This document shows positions 1 through 10,239 of a DNA stretch of 64,000 nucleotides, piece after piece. The position numbers and the translations under genes were made by a program. The notes under the pieces were generated by a model. That model did not search any database. It was not told where the DNA came from and saw nothing but the letters and a program-made list of their open reading frames with translations. Every line of letters begins with the position of its first letter. Positions within the stretch are counted from its first letter, which is position 1. This DNA comes from Panax quinquefolius (taxonomy: Eukaryota > Streptophyta > Magnoliopsida > Apiales > Araliaceae): positions 87,907,043-87,971,042 of the forward strand of contig CM035166.1 of NCBI GenBank assembly GCA_020205615.1. Direction: 5' to 3'.

Positions 1-91
1 TATATACGTAAACCTCCCCCTCCACCCCAACCCAATTTCCATTCTTCTTCCCACATATGGGCTCCGCCCCACATGTCACTTTCACACACAA

Positions 92-125
<34 letters not shown>

Positions 126-875
126 CTATTTAATTTTATACCGATTATTTTGAAAATTGGGTAAATGGAGGTCTAAATAATAAGCATAAAAATTCCCTCA
201 ATATTTTTAACAACATTTATTCATCATTATTATAACTCGCAATATTAACAACTAGATCGTTCCCAGGAAAGAGGGGACTTTCCAATAAGGATTTCTCCCT
301 ATTGGCGCGTAATTAGGTGACCAAACCCCTTTCATCGACAGAACTTTCTAGACATTGTTAATTATGCATATAATAATTAGAACTTGTCATCTCAATTATT
401 GATTTAATAATATATAAAATATTAATAATAATTGAATCAAATAACGCGAGATACTATGCAGCAATTACTGTAGCAATAATTGATTAAAACTGAGTGACTT
501 CTCATGTAAGCATTAATAATCAATACTGTGTGCTACTGTGCAACTACGCGTATTACTGTACTTTTAACACTGTGTGTTTCAACAATTAACGGTAAAACTT
601 CTGCCGTTATTTGTATAAAAAAATATTTCTATAGTTTTCTAATTCCGATAATAATTCCATTGTGGGGTCCACCAATGATTGTGCTGTCGTACGAATATTC
701 CCTGTTAAAACGAATATTGCCCAACCAATCGAATATTATATAACAACTTGCTTACTTTGCAAAATCTATAAATATTACCCACAACTATAACATTATAACA
801 AATTCAAACCTTAATATTCAAAAATGATATTTATAGAAAAAATTCATTTTTATTCATAAAAGTTGGGGTCTTACA
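1..875 (-). repeat. TE1 3' LTR (partial, U3 side)
   Basis: Ends at 875 with the family terminus (GGGGTCTTACA on the plus strand), directly next to the polypurine tract. Blocks such as the run with CCAGGAAAGAGGGG (264-278) and CCCTATTGGCGCGTAATTAGG (299-318) recur in TE3 (inverted near 9060-9125), TE7 (near 52240-52300) and TE9 (near 41635-41695). The left end lies outside the window. No gene is seen in it. Confidence 0.85.
97..125. repeat. (AT)n microsatellite
   Basis: Uninterrupted alternating AT of about 28 bp inside the TE1 LTR. It is not present at the same place in the other LTRs of this family. Confidence 0.95.
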
Positions 876-2307
876 ACCTCCTCTTCTTATGAAATTTCAC
901 CCTCGAAATTAGGTACATACCTAGTATGATGAATAGGTGAGGATACCTTGATTTCATTTTAGATTTTAACTCCCAGGTCATTTCCTCAACATCGTGGTTT
1001 CTCCACAAAACTTTGACTTGAGGTATAACTTTGGAGCGTAAAATATGTTCATTCTTATCCAAGATTTTAACAGGAACATCTTCATACGTTAATTCTTCCG
1101 CTATTTTGTTCGGTTCTAACTCAATAATGTGGTTCGGGTCTTCCACATATTTACGTAACATGGATATGTGAAAAACGTTATGAACACGAGACATACTTGG
1201 CGGTAACTCAAGTCTATAAGCCACGGTTCCTACTCGGTCAAGTATTTAAAATGGGCCAATGAATCGAGGATTAAGCTTTCCTCTCTTTCCAAATCTCATA
1301 ACTCCTTTCCATGGTGCCACACATAACAACACATGCTCTCCAACATTGAATTCCACGTCTTTTCGATGAAGATCAGCATAACTCTTTTGTCGATCTTGTG
1401 AGGTCTTTATACATTGCCAGATCATTTGAATCTTTTTCGTAGTCATACGTACCAAATCCGGTCCCAATAACATTGCTTCACCCACCTCATCCCAGCATAC
1501 TGGAGAATGACACTTGCGCCCATACAATGCCTCGAATGGAGCCATGCCAATACTTGTTTGATAATTGTTGTTGTAGGGAAATTCCACCAATGGCAAGAAC
1601 TTGTCCCAACTTCCTTTGAAATCAAGGACATAGAGTCTTAATAAATCTTCAAGAGTTTGAATAGTCCTCTTCGACTGCCCGTCCGTTTGAGGATGATATG
1701 CTGAACTGAATCGCACATCCGTGCCCATAGCTTTTCGCAAACTAACCCAAAACTGTGAAGTTAATCTTGGGTCTCGATAAGAAATTATGGATACTAGTAT
1801 ACCATGCAGTCTTACAATCTCATTTATGTACATACGAGCAAGACGTTCAAGTGTATAAGTTTTTCGTATAGGTAAGAAATGAGCAGACTTGGTCAATCTA
1901 TCAACAATGACCCAAATTGCATCTATGTCTTGAGAAACCATGGGCAGACCAGTAACGAAATCCATGGTAATGTGCTCCCACTTCCATTCTAGAATTTCAA
2001 GTGGTTGCAATGGAACTTTTGTCACTTGATGCTCTGCCTTGACACGTTGATAAGTTAAACACCTTGAGATAAACTCTGCTATCTCTCTCTTCATATTGCT
2101 CCACCAAAATGTATGTCGAAGATCACGACACATTTTGGTACTCCCAGGATAGATTTCAAACGGTGTGTTGTGCACCTCCATCACTATTTTATACTTTAAA
2201 TCAGGGTCGTTAGGAACACAAAGTCTAGAGTTGACTCGTAGTATTCCTTCTTCATCGATTCTTGCTTCTGAGATAGCACCTTCTTGCATTTTCTTCATCA
2301 TACGCAT
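871..2307 (-). pseudogene. TE1 integrase and chromodomain (broken)
   Basis: C-terminal part of pol. The zinc-binding part should be HHCC; the residues read CLTYQRVK, so the last Cys of CxxC is Tyr. The catalytic core shows MDFVTGLP (first Asp), SYRDPRLTSQFW (second Asp) and [14 protein letters not shown], where the third acidic residue (Glu of SERTIQ) is Lys. The GPY/F-type region ([17 protein letters not shown]) is followed by a stop at 1243-1245, then the chromodomain with KVLWRNH and EEMTWELK, which in chromoviruses binds histone H3 marks and directs integration. The frame ends at 871, five bases inside the 3' LTR. Identification is secure; activity is excluded by the stop and the catalytic change. 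Confidence 0.92.
876..887 (-). other. TE1 polypurine tract
   Basis: The minus strand reads AAGAGGAGGT immediately before the 3' LTR start TGTAAGACC. This is the position and composition of a plus-strand primer site. TE7 has GAGGGGAGGT at the equivalent place (34298-34307). Confidence 0.75.
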
Positions 2308-2364
2308 CAGCTTCAGGTCTTTAACTTGAGCAGCTTTAACTTTATCGATTAAAGTCAGTTCTAC

Positions 2365-4077
2365 TCATATGTTAGCCATCATCACATGGGTCCCTGGAGT
2401 CTTTAACTCTATCTCCATCCTTTTTAAGTCATACCAATTGGGCCTTTGCGTTGACAATATCGCACTCGTACCCGCATATGATGTTCTACTCAATGTGTCA
2501 GCTACTACGTTTTCTTTTCCTGGATGGTATTGAATAGTATAATCATAATCTTTCAACAGTTTGAGCCAACGTCGTTACCGCATGTTGAGTTCCTTTTGAG
2601 TGAAGAAATATTTGAGGCTTTTATGATCCATATAGATCTCCACTTTCTCCCCATACAGGTAATTCCTCCAAATCTTTAGTGCGAAAATGACTGCTGCCAA
2701 CTCTAGATCATGAGTAGGATAATTCCTCTCATATTTTTTGAGTTGTCGAGAGGCAAAGGCTATGACTCTCCCATGTTGCATGAGAACACATCCTAACCCT
2801 TTGCCCAAAGCATCACTGTAGATGACAAATCCCTCCGAGCCAGATGGTATTGTCAGAACAGGTGCTGAAATGAGTCTCCTCTTGAGTTCTTGAAAACTCT
2901 TCTCACATTCCTCGCTCCAAACGAATTTTGTATCTTTCTGAGTCAGCTGAGTTAATGGAGTAGCGATTCGAGAAAACCCTTCTACGAATCTCCGATAATA
3001 ACCAGCTAAGCCGAGAAAGGTACGTACTTCGGTCATTGATTTAGGTTTCTCCCAGCTTTGAATTGATTCAATCTTTGTCAGGTCAATAGATATTCCATGA
3101 TTTGATATTATGTGCCCAAGGAATGCAATTTCCTCAAGCCAAAACTCGCATTTCTTCAACTTGGCTTATAACTTATTTTCATGAAGCTTTTGGAGTATCA
3201 ACCTCAAGTTTTTCTCATGATCTTCATGACTTTTGGTGTAAATGAGGATGTCATCAATAAAGACGACCACAAAGTGATCCAAATATTCCTTGAATACTTG
3301 GTTCATCATATCCATGAAGGCAGCAGGAGCATTAGTCAGTCCAAAAGACATGACTAGGAATTCATAATGTCCGTACCGAGTTATGAAAGCCGTCTTTGGA
3401 ATGTCATCGGTTTTAATCTTCAATTGGTGATATCCAGAACGAAGATCAATCTTTGAAAAGAATTTGGCGTCTTGCAATTGGTCAAACAGGTCAGCAATAC
3501 GTGGTAATGGGTACCTATTTTTGATGGTGACATGATTCAACTCCCGATAATCAATACAAAGTCGCATACTCCCATCTTTCTTCTTTACGAATAGAACATG
3601 AGCACCCCAAGGAGACGTACTAGGATGACTGAAACCGATGTCTAACAATTCCTGTAGTTGGGTCTTTAACTCCTGAAGTTTAATAGGAGCCATTCGATAT
3701 GGGGCTTTGGAAAGGGGTTTTGTACTAGGTTCAAGGTCGATACAAAATTCAATTTCACGCTCTGGGGGTAGACTAGGAAGTTCTTTAGGGAATACATCTG
3801 GAAATTTATTAACAATAGAAATATCATTCAAAATTGATGTATTTTTGTTTAAATCTGTGACATGAGCTAAGAAAGCTTGACATCCATTTTTCAATAAACG
3901 AATAGCTTTATGGCTTGAGATGACAATCATTGATTTTAATGGTTGGGTTGCTTGAATTCGCATAATAGGTTTGTTAGGAATATGAAAGCTAACAACCTTA
4001 TAAAAACAATCAATTTTTGCATGAAGAGTAGTTAACCAATCAATCCCTAGAATTACGTCAAATGCAAGTATTTTCAA
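2365..4077 (-). pseudogene. TE1 reverse transcriptase and RNase H (broken)
   Basis: The RT copies RNA into DNA inside virus-like particles. Visible motifs in order: the [15 protein letters not shown] entry, [39 protein letters not shown] and the catalytic FIDDILIY with both Asp intact. A stop replaces the Tyr of [10 protein letters not shown] at about 3163. The connection [16 protein letters not shown] and the RNase H domain [15 protein letters not shown] (first Asp) and [13 protein letters not shown] (Glu) follow. Another stop at about 2572 falls where NMRQRRW is expected (CAA to TAA), and the domain ends with [14 protein letters not shown]. All pieces share one reading frame. Confidence 0.93.
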
Positions 4078-4095
4078 TGAAATAAGATCGACAGG

Positions 4096-4347
4096 TCATG
4101 TGAGGGTACCGATTTGAACCAAATAAGACTTATAAATAGTAGATGTAATGAAGGTTTCTCCCAACGGAGTTTCAACAGATAAGTCAAAGTCTAATTTCTC
4201 TGGAGTCAAATTTAAACGTTGAGCGCAAGTAGGAGAAATAAAAGAATGGGTAGAATCGGTATCAAATAAGGTATATAATTCACTAGGGTTTATGATAAGC
4301 TTACACGTGATGACCTCGTTCGGGTTCCTTGCTTTCTGGGAGGTCAC
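4096..4347 (-). pseudogene. TE1 aspartic protease (broken)
   Basis: Retroviral-type aspartic protease that would cut the Gag-Pol polyprotein. The active-site triad expected as DTG reads FDTDSTHSF here, so the Gly is Asp; the parallel copy in TE7 keeps DTGSTHSF. Downstream are LGETFITSTIY and, after a stop at 4096-4098, [10 protein letters not shown], which matches the usual ILGMDWL flap end. It is in frame with the gag and RT pieces. Confidence 0.88.
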
Positions 4348-5562
4348 AACAAACGCTCTTCCTTGAACTACTGGTTTTCACCTGTCTAGGACGGCATTTG
4401 ATGTCACCATTCCAACTGGACTTGGCTTTCCAGTACGACAAAATCTAGCTAGGTGACCTTCTCTTCCACAATTGTAACACATTTTGGACTGTTGTGCACA
4501 GTTTGGACTGATGTGTCCCTCCCCTCCACATTTGAAGTATATTATAGGTGGTCGTTCTCCTTCCTTAACAACGGGTGCTGGTGATGACGTCTTTCCATCA
4601 TTGTTGAATCTCCTCTTCCTGAAATGTCCACTTTTATTGTCTTGGCCATGATTACCACTGAAGTGGTTACCATTTCTGGCATGTTGATTCCCTCAATGTT
4701 TGTTATCACCGCTTCGATGACTGTTACCACTGGTATTATCATTTTGCCGACTGCTTTCTCTTGGTTGAGTTGACTTGTTATTGCGCTCCAATAACTGAGC
4801 CCTATTTACAACATCTAAATACAAACACAGTTTGTGAGAAATTAAGTATTGACGTATCTCGGGTTTAAAACCTCTTAGAAACATTCGCGTCATTCTCTTC
4901 TCATTATCAACCAAGTGGGACGTAAACCAGGATAACTCGGCAAAATTAGCTTCGTACTGTGACACGGTCATATTGTTCTACTCCAACTTGATGAACTCTA
5001 CCTCCTTCATATGACGAATACTTTGGGGAAAGTACTTGTCGTTGAATAGTTCTTGGAACTTCTCTCAAGACATCTTCAGTACGGTAGGCTGGGTACGCTT
5101 TTTAGATTCCCACCAGTAATCTGCCTCTCCTCACAACATAAAGGTGGCAAACAAAACCTTTTGCTCCTCGGAGCATCCCAAGACATCAAATATCTTGCTG
5201 ATCTGCTTTATCCACGTCTCTGCCTTAAGTGGTTTTGGTTTTCCATTAAACTCCGGTGGTCCCAGGTCCTGGAACTGCTTAGCGGTGACCGTTCGAGAGT
5301 TTCCAGTGTTTCCACCTGCATTTTGGACATGAGCCTCTCTTGCCTGATGTTGTACGAATTGCAGAAAGCTCCTAAACATTCTGTCGTTCGCCATTTGATC
5401 GGTGTTGTTGTTCACCTGAGGATTATTGCCTTCCTGATGCACATTATCATGGGTGTTGATCTGTGGTGACTCAACGGTCTCCTGTGCTCCATTGCTATTC
5501 TCAACATTCTCGGGTGTCATTTTCAAATACTGCCACAAAACAAGGGTTAATTGACATGCCAC
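4348..5562 (-). pseudogene. TE1 gag with two zinc knuckles (broken)
   Basis: Nucleocapsid and capsid precursor. The N-terminal half has FNGKPKPLKAETWIKQISKIF and EEQKVLFATFML, the capsid-like retrotransposon Gag domain. After stops come the MTVSQYEANFAELS and RMTRMFLRGFKPEIRQ blocks, then a charged GNSHRSGDNKH region. Near 4440-4540 two zinc knuckles can be read in frame: CGGEGHISPNC (its first ligand Cys is Phe) and CYNCGREGHLARFC. Stops at 5131-5133, about 5065, about 4978, 4693-4695 and about 4372 mostly equal a C-to-T or G-to-A change from the TE7 copy. The first Met is uncertain; MTPENVENSN at about 5520 is also plausible. Confidence 0.88.
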
Positions 5563-5689
5563 ATATTATCCCTATATTCTAACCGACCTTTTAAATAACA
5601 AATAAACTTAGGTAGGTCATACTAGCGAAGGAATTACCCGTCTCTCCCCTCCTAGTTCTAGTCTCACATCTCAGCCAGGGATCATATCC

Positions 5690-5707
5690 CTAAGCTTTGA
5701 TATCAAC
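5690..5707 (-). other. TE1 primer-binding site (tRNA-iMet type)
   Basis: The minus strand next to the 5' LTR reads TTGATATCAAAGCTTAGGG, a one-base variant of TGGTATCA, the complement of the 3' end of initiator tRNA-Met. TE7 keeps TTGGTATCAAAACTTAGGG. Confidence 0.8.
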
Positions 5708-6661
5708 TATGACGCCCCCAAAATAGGTATACATCACCCATATTGAGTCACCAAATACATGGTACAAAATTTAAATACAACTTAATAATACAACTGCCAT
5801 GTAAAATACGACAAAACATACACTGAGAGTTTTAATACGAATATTTTCTTCTAGACAGTATTCAACTCAAATGGAGTCCTCAATACATTTATTATCACAC
5901 TATTTCATAGAATAGTGAGGACTACTAATGCTATCATCTGGACCATCACTCCGTTCCCCGACTAGTCCCGGCTATGTTCTCATTTCCTAAAGAGAACAAT
6001 GAAAGCAAAATGGTGAGCTCAACTAGCCCAGTAAGAAATATTATGACTAAGATAATGCAGAATAATTTATCGTTAGCCTTCAACAGTGTTAAACTGATAA
6101 AATATAACAAACATCAAGTTTAACTGCAGCGGAACAAGCAATCTATTAGAAGAGCCAAGTAGAGCATAAAATCTACTATCTTCTATGATTTAAAAGGTTT
6201 TTCATCACTTTTATCGCTGAGACTCAGCTTAATAAATAATCCACATCATCGAATCACACCTGCACTACGGCCAATGATATTCTTTAGTATCACAACCATG
6301 AAGTATCCCTGCACTACGGGCCAAGGATATTCGTGTATTCATCAATGGTCATGATCATGCCAACAACTGTCCATCAATGCACTACGGGCCAATGAGGACT
6401 TTAACCACATCATTTGTACGGTCATGATTATACCGAATAATATCTGGTCATAATCATACCAAGTCCATCTATGCACTACATGCCACAAATGACTTTCAAC
6501 ATATTATAAACATGAGGATGATGACAATGATATAAGAATTCAATAAAACAAGTTCAAGGATAAATTTTTAAAGATTTATAATTTAATTTTTCCAGAAATC
6601 AATAACGTCCAAATTGTCAACATGATACTGCTTTGTGGAGTAAAATTCAAGAATAATATTG
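5708..6661 (-). repeat. TE1 5' LTR, truncated (U5 side)
   Basis: Begins TATGACGCCCCCAAAATAGG (TGTGACG in TE7) and runs collinear with TE7 LTR2 and TE9 until the sequence AATAATATTG, where other copies continue into the U3 side but this one switches to TE2. It contains the family's candidate 3' splice site (minus strand TTCTCTTTAG then GAAATGAG at 5983-5996). The upstream LTR promoter has been lost. Confidence 0.88.
6245..6500 (-). repeat. Degenerate tandem repeat in TE1 5' LTR
   Basis: About four units of 65-75 bp, each with GCACTACGGGCCAA(T/G)GA and an ATCATGACC/GGTCATAATCATACC quasi-palindrome. The same block, with fewer or altered units, is found at 25600-25830, 39890-40090 and 50800-51000. 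It lies in the predicted intron of the LTR leader. Confidence 0.75.
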
Positions 6662-6712
6662 TGTCAGGAATAAGCATTTGAATGTGATTCCTATTTATAT
6701 ATGATTTGATTA

Positions 6713-6714
<2 letters not shown>

Positions 6715-6752
<38 letters not shown>
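6715..6752. repeat. (AT)n microsatellite
   Basis: About 38 bp of uninterrupted AT near the left end of TE2. Confidence 0.95.
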
Positions 6753-6755
<3 letters not shown>

Positions 6756-6788
6756 TGAACAATATGCAAGTATGCTTGCATTAAGAAA

Positions 6789-6968
6789 AGCTGTAAAGTC
6801 CTTTGATAGATGATAGAAGTATATGTACAAGGACTTATAATGAATTGATCAAATATGTTAGGTTGATCCTACATAAGCAAAACAGCTTTGTAAAGTCCTT
6901 AATAAGAAATAATGTACAAGGACTATAAATATAGAAAGATCAAGCTTGTTAGGTTGATCTTATAATGT
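6789..6968 (+). repeat. Two diverged ~95-bp direct repeats in TE2
   Basis: Both units run GCT..GTAAAGTCCTT, then TATGTACAAGGACT.ATAA, then GATCAA..TTGTTAGGTTGATC. The second copy starts near 6891. Each unit contains the inverted pair AAGTCCTT and AAGGACT(T). Confidence 0.8.
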
Positions 6969-7009
6969 AATAGATAGGATAGTCTGATCGTCGAGCACTG
7001 CACCAAATG

Positions 7010-8199
7010 TCGTAGTCTGCCAGGTGAGTCAAGGATAACTCGAGAGCTATCAAGGCAGAATAGGAGTATGCAAGATAGTAGATCTCGGAGTTCGTAAACT
7101 GTCAGGGGAAACGAAGAAGGATCGTAGTGTGTCAAGAAGAGCTTCCTCGGGATCGTAGTGTGCTGAGGAAGTCATGTTTAGAATCGTAGAGACAGCCTGC
7201 CTACGAGCCGACCGGTCATCTACCGAAGCCAAGACAGAAACATAGACTACACTCAGAGTCGTAGAGTCTACTGATGCCAAAGCCAAGTCAAGGATCGCAT
7301 ATCACACTCTGAGTTCGTAGAGTCTATTGATTACATGCAAAGATCGTAGTCAAGCAAGATCAGATGAAGACAACAAGCACAAGGCAGAAATCGTAGTGTC
7401 AAGATCTGATCTCGGGATCGTAGTGTCTGCATAAGCTGAAGCTGAATCGTAGAGTGCAGAACTACGATCTAAGAAGAAGTGCTCACAATGCCAAGGATGA
7501 ATCGTAGAGCATATACGGTTCTCAACAAATGAGCACTCCCAGAATATCCAAAGGAACGAAGCCTCTAGTTCAAGCTGCAAGCTACATCCAAGGAAACCAA
7601 AGAGCACTTAACGAATGGCATGCAGGCTAACAGAAGATCTAAGCACCAACCTAATCAGCATCAAGATTGAGTTGTAAGGCCATTCGTAATGAAGTCTTCC
7701 ACAAGGAGATCCAAAGAAGACTTCAGAAACAGACTAAGGAAAGTCAGCTAATGCAGTAGCTATCAAGTGAACAGAAGACAACGATCTTGGAGACAACCAA
7801 GATCGTAGTGTTTCTAAACTAAACAAAGAAGGCGATGGAAGGTGAACCAGAGATCTTTGGTCATCCCTCAAGAGCAAGGCTAAAGTGATTAAGTGCAAGG
7901 TTAGTTCATTGATGATAAGTGAACGGGAGATCACAAGGAGAAAGTAAGCTGGATGCGCCACAAATCTGAAGTGTCTTGATATTCAGAAGGGGACCAGAGC
8001 AAGGAATTAGGCCATCAGTATCTAAGAACAGTCAAAGCAAACAGAAGTATTGAAGCACTGCACAATACAAGGAAGAGGTGTTCTACATTGAAGATCCAAG
8101 CAACACTCTTCAATATCGTAGTGTTAACTCTACCAGTCAATGAGCAACACTCAACAAGACACTACGATCAAGTCCTTGAAGATGTGCATCAGAATCGTA
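7010..8199 (+). promoter_or_regulatory. TCGTAG motif array in TE2
   Basis: The hexamer TCGTAG occurs at about 7010, 7122, 7153, 7184, 7259, 7315, 7343, 7390, 7418, 7447, 7502, 7803, 8116 and 8194 (14 forward), plus the reverse CTACGA at 7201, 7472 and 8162. Most copies extend to GATCGTAGTGT or AATCGTAGAGT. Spacing is irregular, about 28-75 bp in the dense part. All copies lie upstream of the TATA box, where an LTR enhancer would be, so a binding-site array is the likeliest role. The binding factor is unknown. Confidence 0.6.
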
Positions 8200-8490
8200 G
8201 AGTCCGAAAAACTGAAGACTGAAGCATTGGCAAAGGTTCAATCTAAAGGGTAATATTCAGACAAGTGCTTATTGAGAGCATCGATGCAATAGGACAACCT
8301 CTGATCGAGAAATCAGAAAGAGGTAAAAAAGTCTTCGACCTGCCCAAGACATTGAAGTGATACATCTGATAGGGTAGGTGAAATAGTAGAATGCAGCGTT
8401 AGAAAAAGTATGACAAGTCACATTAAGCAGTCTACATCAAGCAACTCGAGATCTGTGAAGATATTTGAATAGCCTTCAACGGCTACTTTC

Positions 8491-8520
8491 CAATGGAAGG
8501 ATTAGGAAGGAGTATAAATA
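8491..8520 (+). promoter_or_regulatory. TE2 core promoter (CCAAT and TATA)
   Basis: CCAAT at about 8491 and TATAAATA at 8513-8520, followed by AGGAAGAGC. Just upstream, TAGCC-TTCAAC-GGCTA is a short inverted repeat. The 147 bp after it to the TE2 right end would be R and U5. Confidence 0.55.
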
Positions 8521-9342
8521 AGGAAGAGCTTTAAAGATCAAAGGTTGCCGGAGTAGCCGAGTTTGGAGAGAAGGTGGACTGATCTAAACCATATGAAATA
8601 GTGAGTCTGAAGGCTCACTCTATGATCCACCAAGAACACTCAGAAGTCAGATAAAGAAAGAAGTACAGGGAATATTTGTACGACGACACAATCATTGGTG
8701 GACCCCACAATAGAAGTTTTGTTGTAGTTAGAAAATGATAGAATTATCTTTTTATAAAAATAACGACGAAAGTTTTACCGTTAAACTGTTGAACTACCCA
8801 GTTGTAAAAGTACAGTAATACGCGTGGTTGCATAGTAGCACACGATATTGATTATTGATGCTTATGTGAGAAGTCGCTCAGTTATACTCAATTATTGCTA
8901 TAGTAATTGCTGCATAATATCTCTCATATTATTGATTCAATTATTATCACAGTATCATCTGCATAATATTTTATATTGTTGAATCAATAATTAAGACAAC
9001 AAAGTTATTCATATTATTATTTGCAATATTGACAATGTCTAGAAAATTCTGTCAAGGATAGGTTTGGTCACCTAATTACGCGCCAATAGGGAGAAATCCT
9101 TGTCGGAAAGCCCCCTCTTTCCTGGGAATGATCTGGTTGTTAAATATTATGAGTTATAATATTAACGATAAATAAGTTCGTGTTGATTAAAGATGAAATT
9201 GATATTTCCATTGTTTTGGGATTATTAGTGTTAGTGGAAATCGACATCTATTTAGAGAATAATTGATGTCTGGAGGTTATATTGACCAATTGGGTAATTA
9301 ATCAGATAAATGAGTAATTAATTACTATTTGTTCACATGTGT

Positions 9343-9580
9343 GTACTATTGATTCACATACATGTACTAGTAGGGGAGGTGGTGCAAGATTGATAATACT
9401 TGCATGACTAAATTAAAAATGGAGGTGTAGATGAAGGTACTATATTGTAATTAAGTTTTTCACATGATTATACTATTGATTCACATGATGTACTATTAGG
9501 GGAGGTGGTGCAAGTTTGATAATACTTGCAGGACTAAATTAAAAATGAAGGAAAAGATGAAGGTATTATACTATAATATT
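9343..9580 (+). repeat. Two ~115-bp promoter-proximal direct repeats in TE3 LTR
   Basis: Each unit has TACTATTGATTCACAT, then AGGGGAGGTGGTGCAAG.TTGATAATACTTGCA.GACTAAATTAAAAATG. They end about 40 bp before the LTR TATA box. TE7 and TE9 have an unrelated repeat at the same place. Confidence 0.85.
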
Positions 9581-9620
9581 TCGAGCCCCAAAACGTGCAA
9601 TTATCGAAACTATATTTTCC

Positions 9621-9629
9621 TATAAATAG
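9621..9629 (+). promoter_or_regulatory. TE3 LTR TATA box
   Basis: TATAAATAG followed by AAGCTCATTCTTC. The same TATAAATAGAAGC is found on the minus strand in TE9 (41064-41072) and TE7 LTR2 (51888-51896), so this is the family's LTR promoter. Confidence 0.8.
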
Positions 9630-9799
9630 AAGCTCATTCTTCTTTCATTTTCACCAATTCACTAAGACTCACAAGAGAAATTATAGAAAGAGAAGCTATA
9701 GAGAGAGAAGCTATAGAGAGAAAGAAGAAGAGAAGTCTGCTACTTCACTATTCCAGTATCCAATCTTCTTCTGAGGTAAGGGGTATTATTTATTTAATA

Positions 9800-9965
9800 T
9801 TCTAAAGAAGATATTATTTTTCGTATTCGTATGAATATTATTTTCGTTCAATATTCGTAAGGAATATCATCTTCGTTCAATATTCGTAGGAATATTATTT
9901 TCGTTCAACAGTCGTAAGGGATATTATTTTTTCAGTATTCATAGGAATAATATTGTCTTCCATAC
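9800..9965 (+). repeat. ~32-bp tandem repeat just after the 5' splice site (TE3)
   Basis: About five units of the form AATATTATTTTCGTTCAATATTCGTAAGG. TE9 and TE7 keep about one or two shorter units (AATAATACCCCTTACGA on the plus strand). Confidence 0.75.
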
Positions 9966-10149
9966 TCTGTAGTATGTGAGTAATATTATTTCGTCTCGTA
10001 TTCATGATTATACCCTCACTTTGTTAAAGTATTGCTTCTATACTTCGTGAAATTAGTAGAATATCCTTGAAATTTGTGCTTCATCTAGTATCGTTTCACA
10101 AGGATATTTTCTGCACATTCTTGTTAAATTATAAGCTTTTCATGCTGGA

Positions 10150-10239
10150 GTACTGTCCATGAGTAGTATTCATTTTTATGGTACTATTCACAAAGTACTA
10201 TGCACGGGGTACTATTCACAAAGTACTATTCATGGGTAC
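10150..10239 (+). repeat. GTACTATTCAC tandem repeat (TE3), left part
   Basis: Units of about 19-20 bp built on GGTACTATTCA(C/T). The array continues at 16176-16234 and 25355-25395 after the two insertions. It is the reverse of GTGAATAGTACCCC arrays at 41287-41465 and 51240-51485. Both TE4 and TE5 inserted inside this array. Confidence 0.88.

Larger units (their letters stand above)
1..6661 (-). mobile_element. TE1: Ty3 chromovirus (Tekay-type) retrotransposon, truncated
   Basis: Read on the minus strand the element runs from a 5' LTR fragment (5708-6661) through a tRNA-Met-type primer site, gag, protease, RT, RNase H, integrase and chromodomain to a 3' LTR (1-875) that leaves the window. The LTR termini are TGTAAGACCCC at the left and CCCGTCATA-type (normally GGGGGCGTCACA) at the right, the same as in TE3, TE7 and TE9. 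The order RT-RNaseH-IN and the C-terminal chromodomain place it in Ty3 chromoviruses; the chromodomain wording resembles the Tekay/Del clade. All gag-pol pieces lie in one frame broken only by stop codons. The 5' LTR is cut after 954 bp, where TE2 begins. Confidence 0.93.
6662..8667 (+). mobile_element. TE2: probable solo LTR of an unidentified family
   Basis: A 2006-bp unit beginning TGTCAGGAATAAG and ending GAAGTACA, thus bounded by TG and CA, set between two oppositely oriented LTR fragments of the TE1 family. A good TATA box (8513-8520) lies about 150 bp before the right end, as expected for U3-R-U5 order on the plus strand. No RT, gag or integrase is visible in any frame. The flanks TATTG and GGGAA do not match, so no target duplication supports the borders. 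It could also be a different non-coding element; the LTR call is inference from termini and promoter position. Confidence 0.55.

Noticed and set aside
5053..5469. 138-codon plus-strand open frame
   Set aside because: Shadow of the TE1 gag gene on the opposite strand.
6662..8667. Endogenous pararetrovirus (caulimovirid) promoter and leader
   Set aside because: The TATAAATA-AGGAAG context invited this idea, but no movement-protein, coat or RT coding is visible and the TG...CA borders fit an LTR better.
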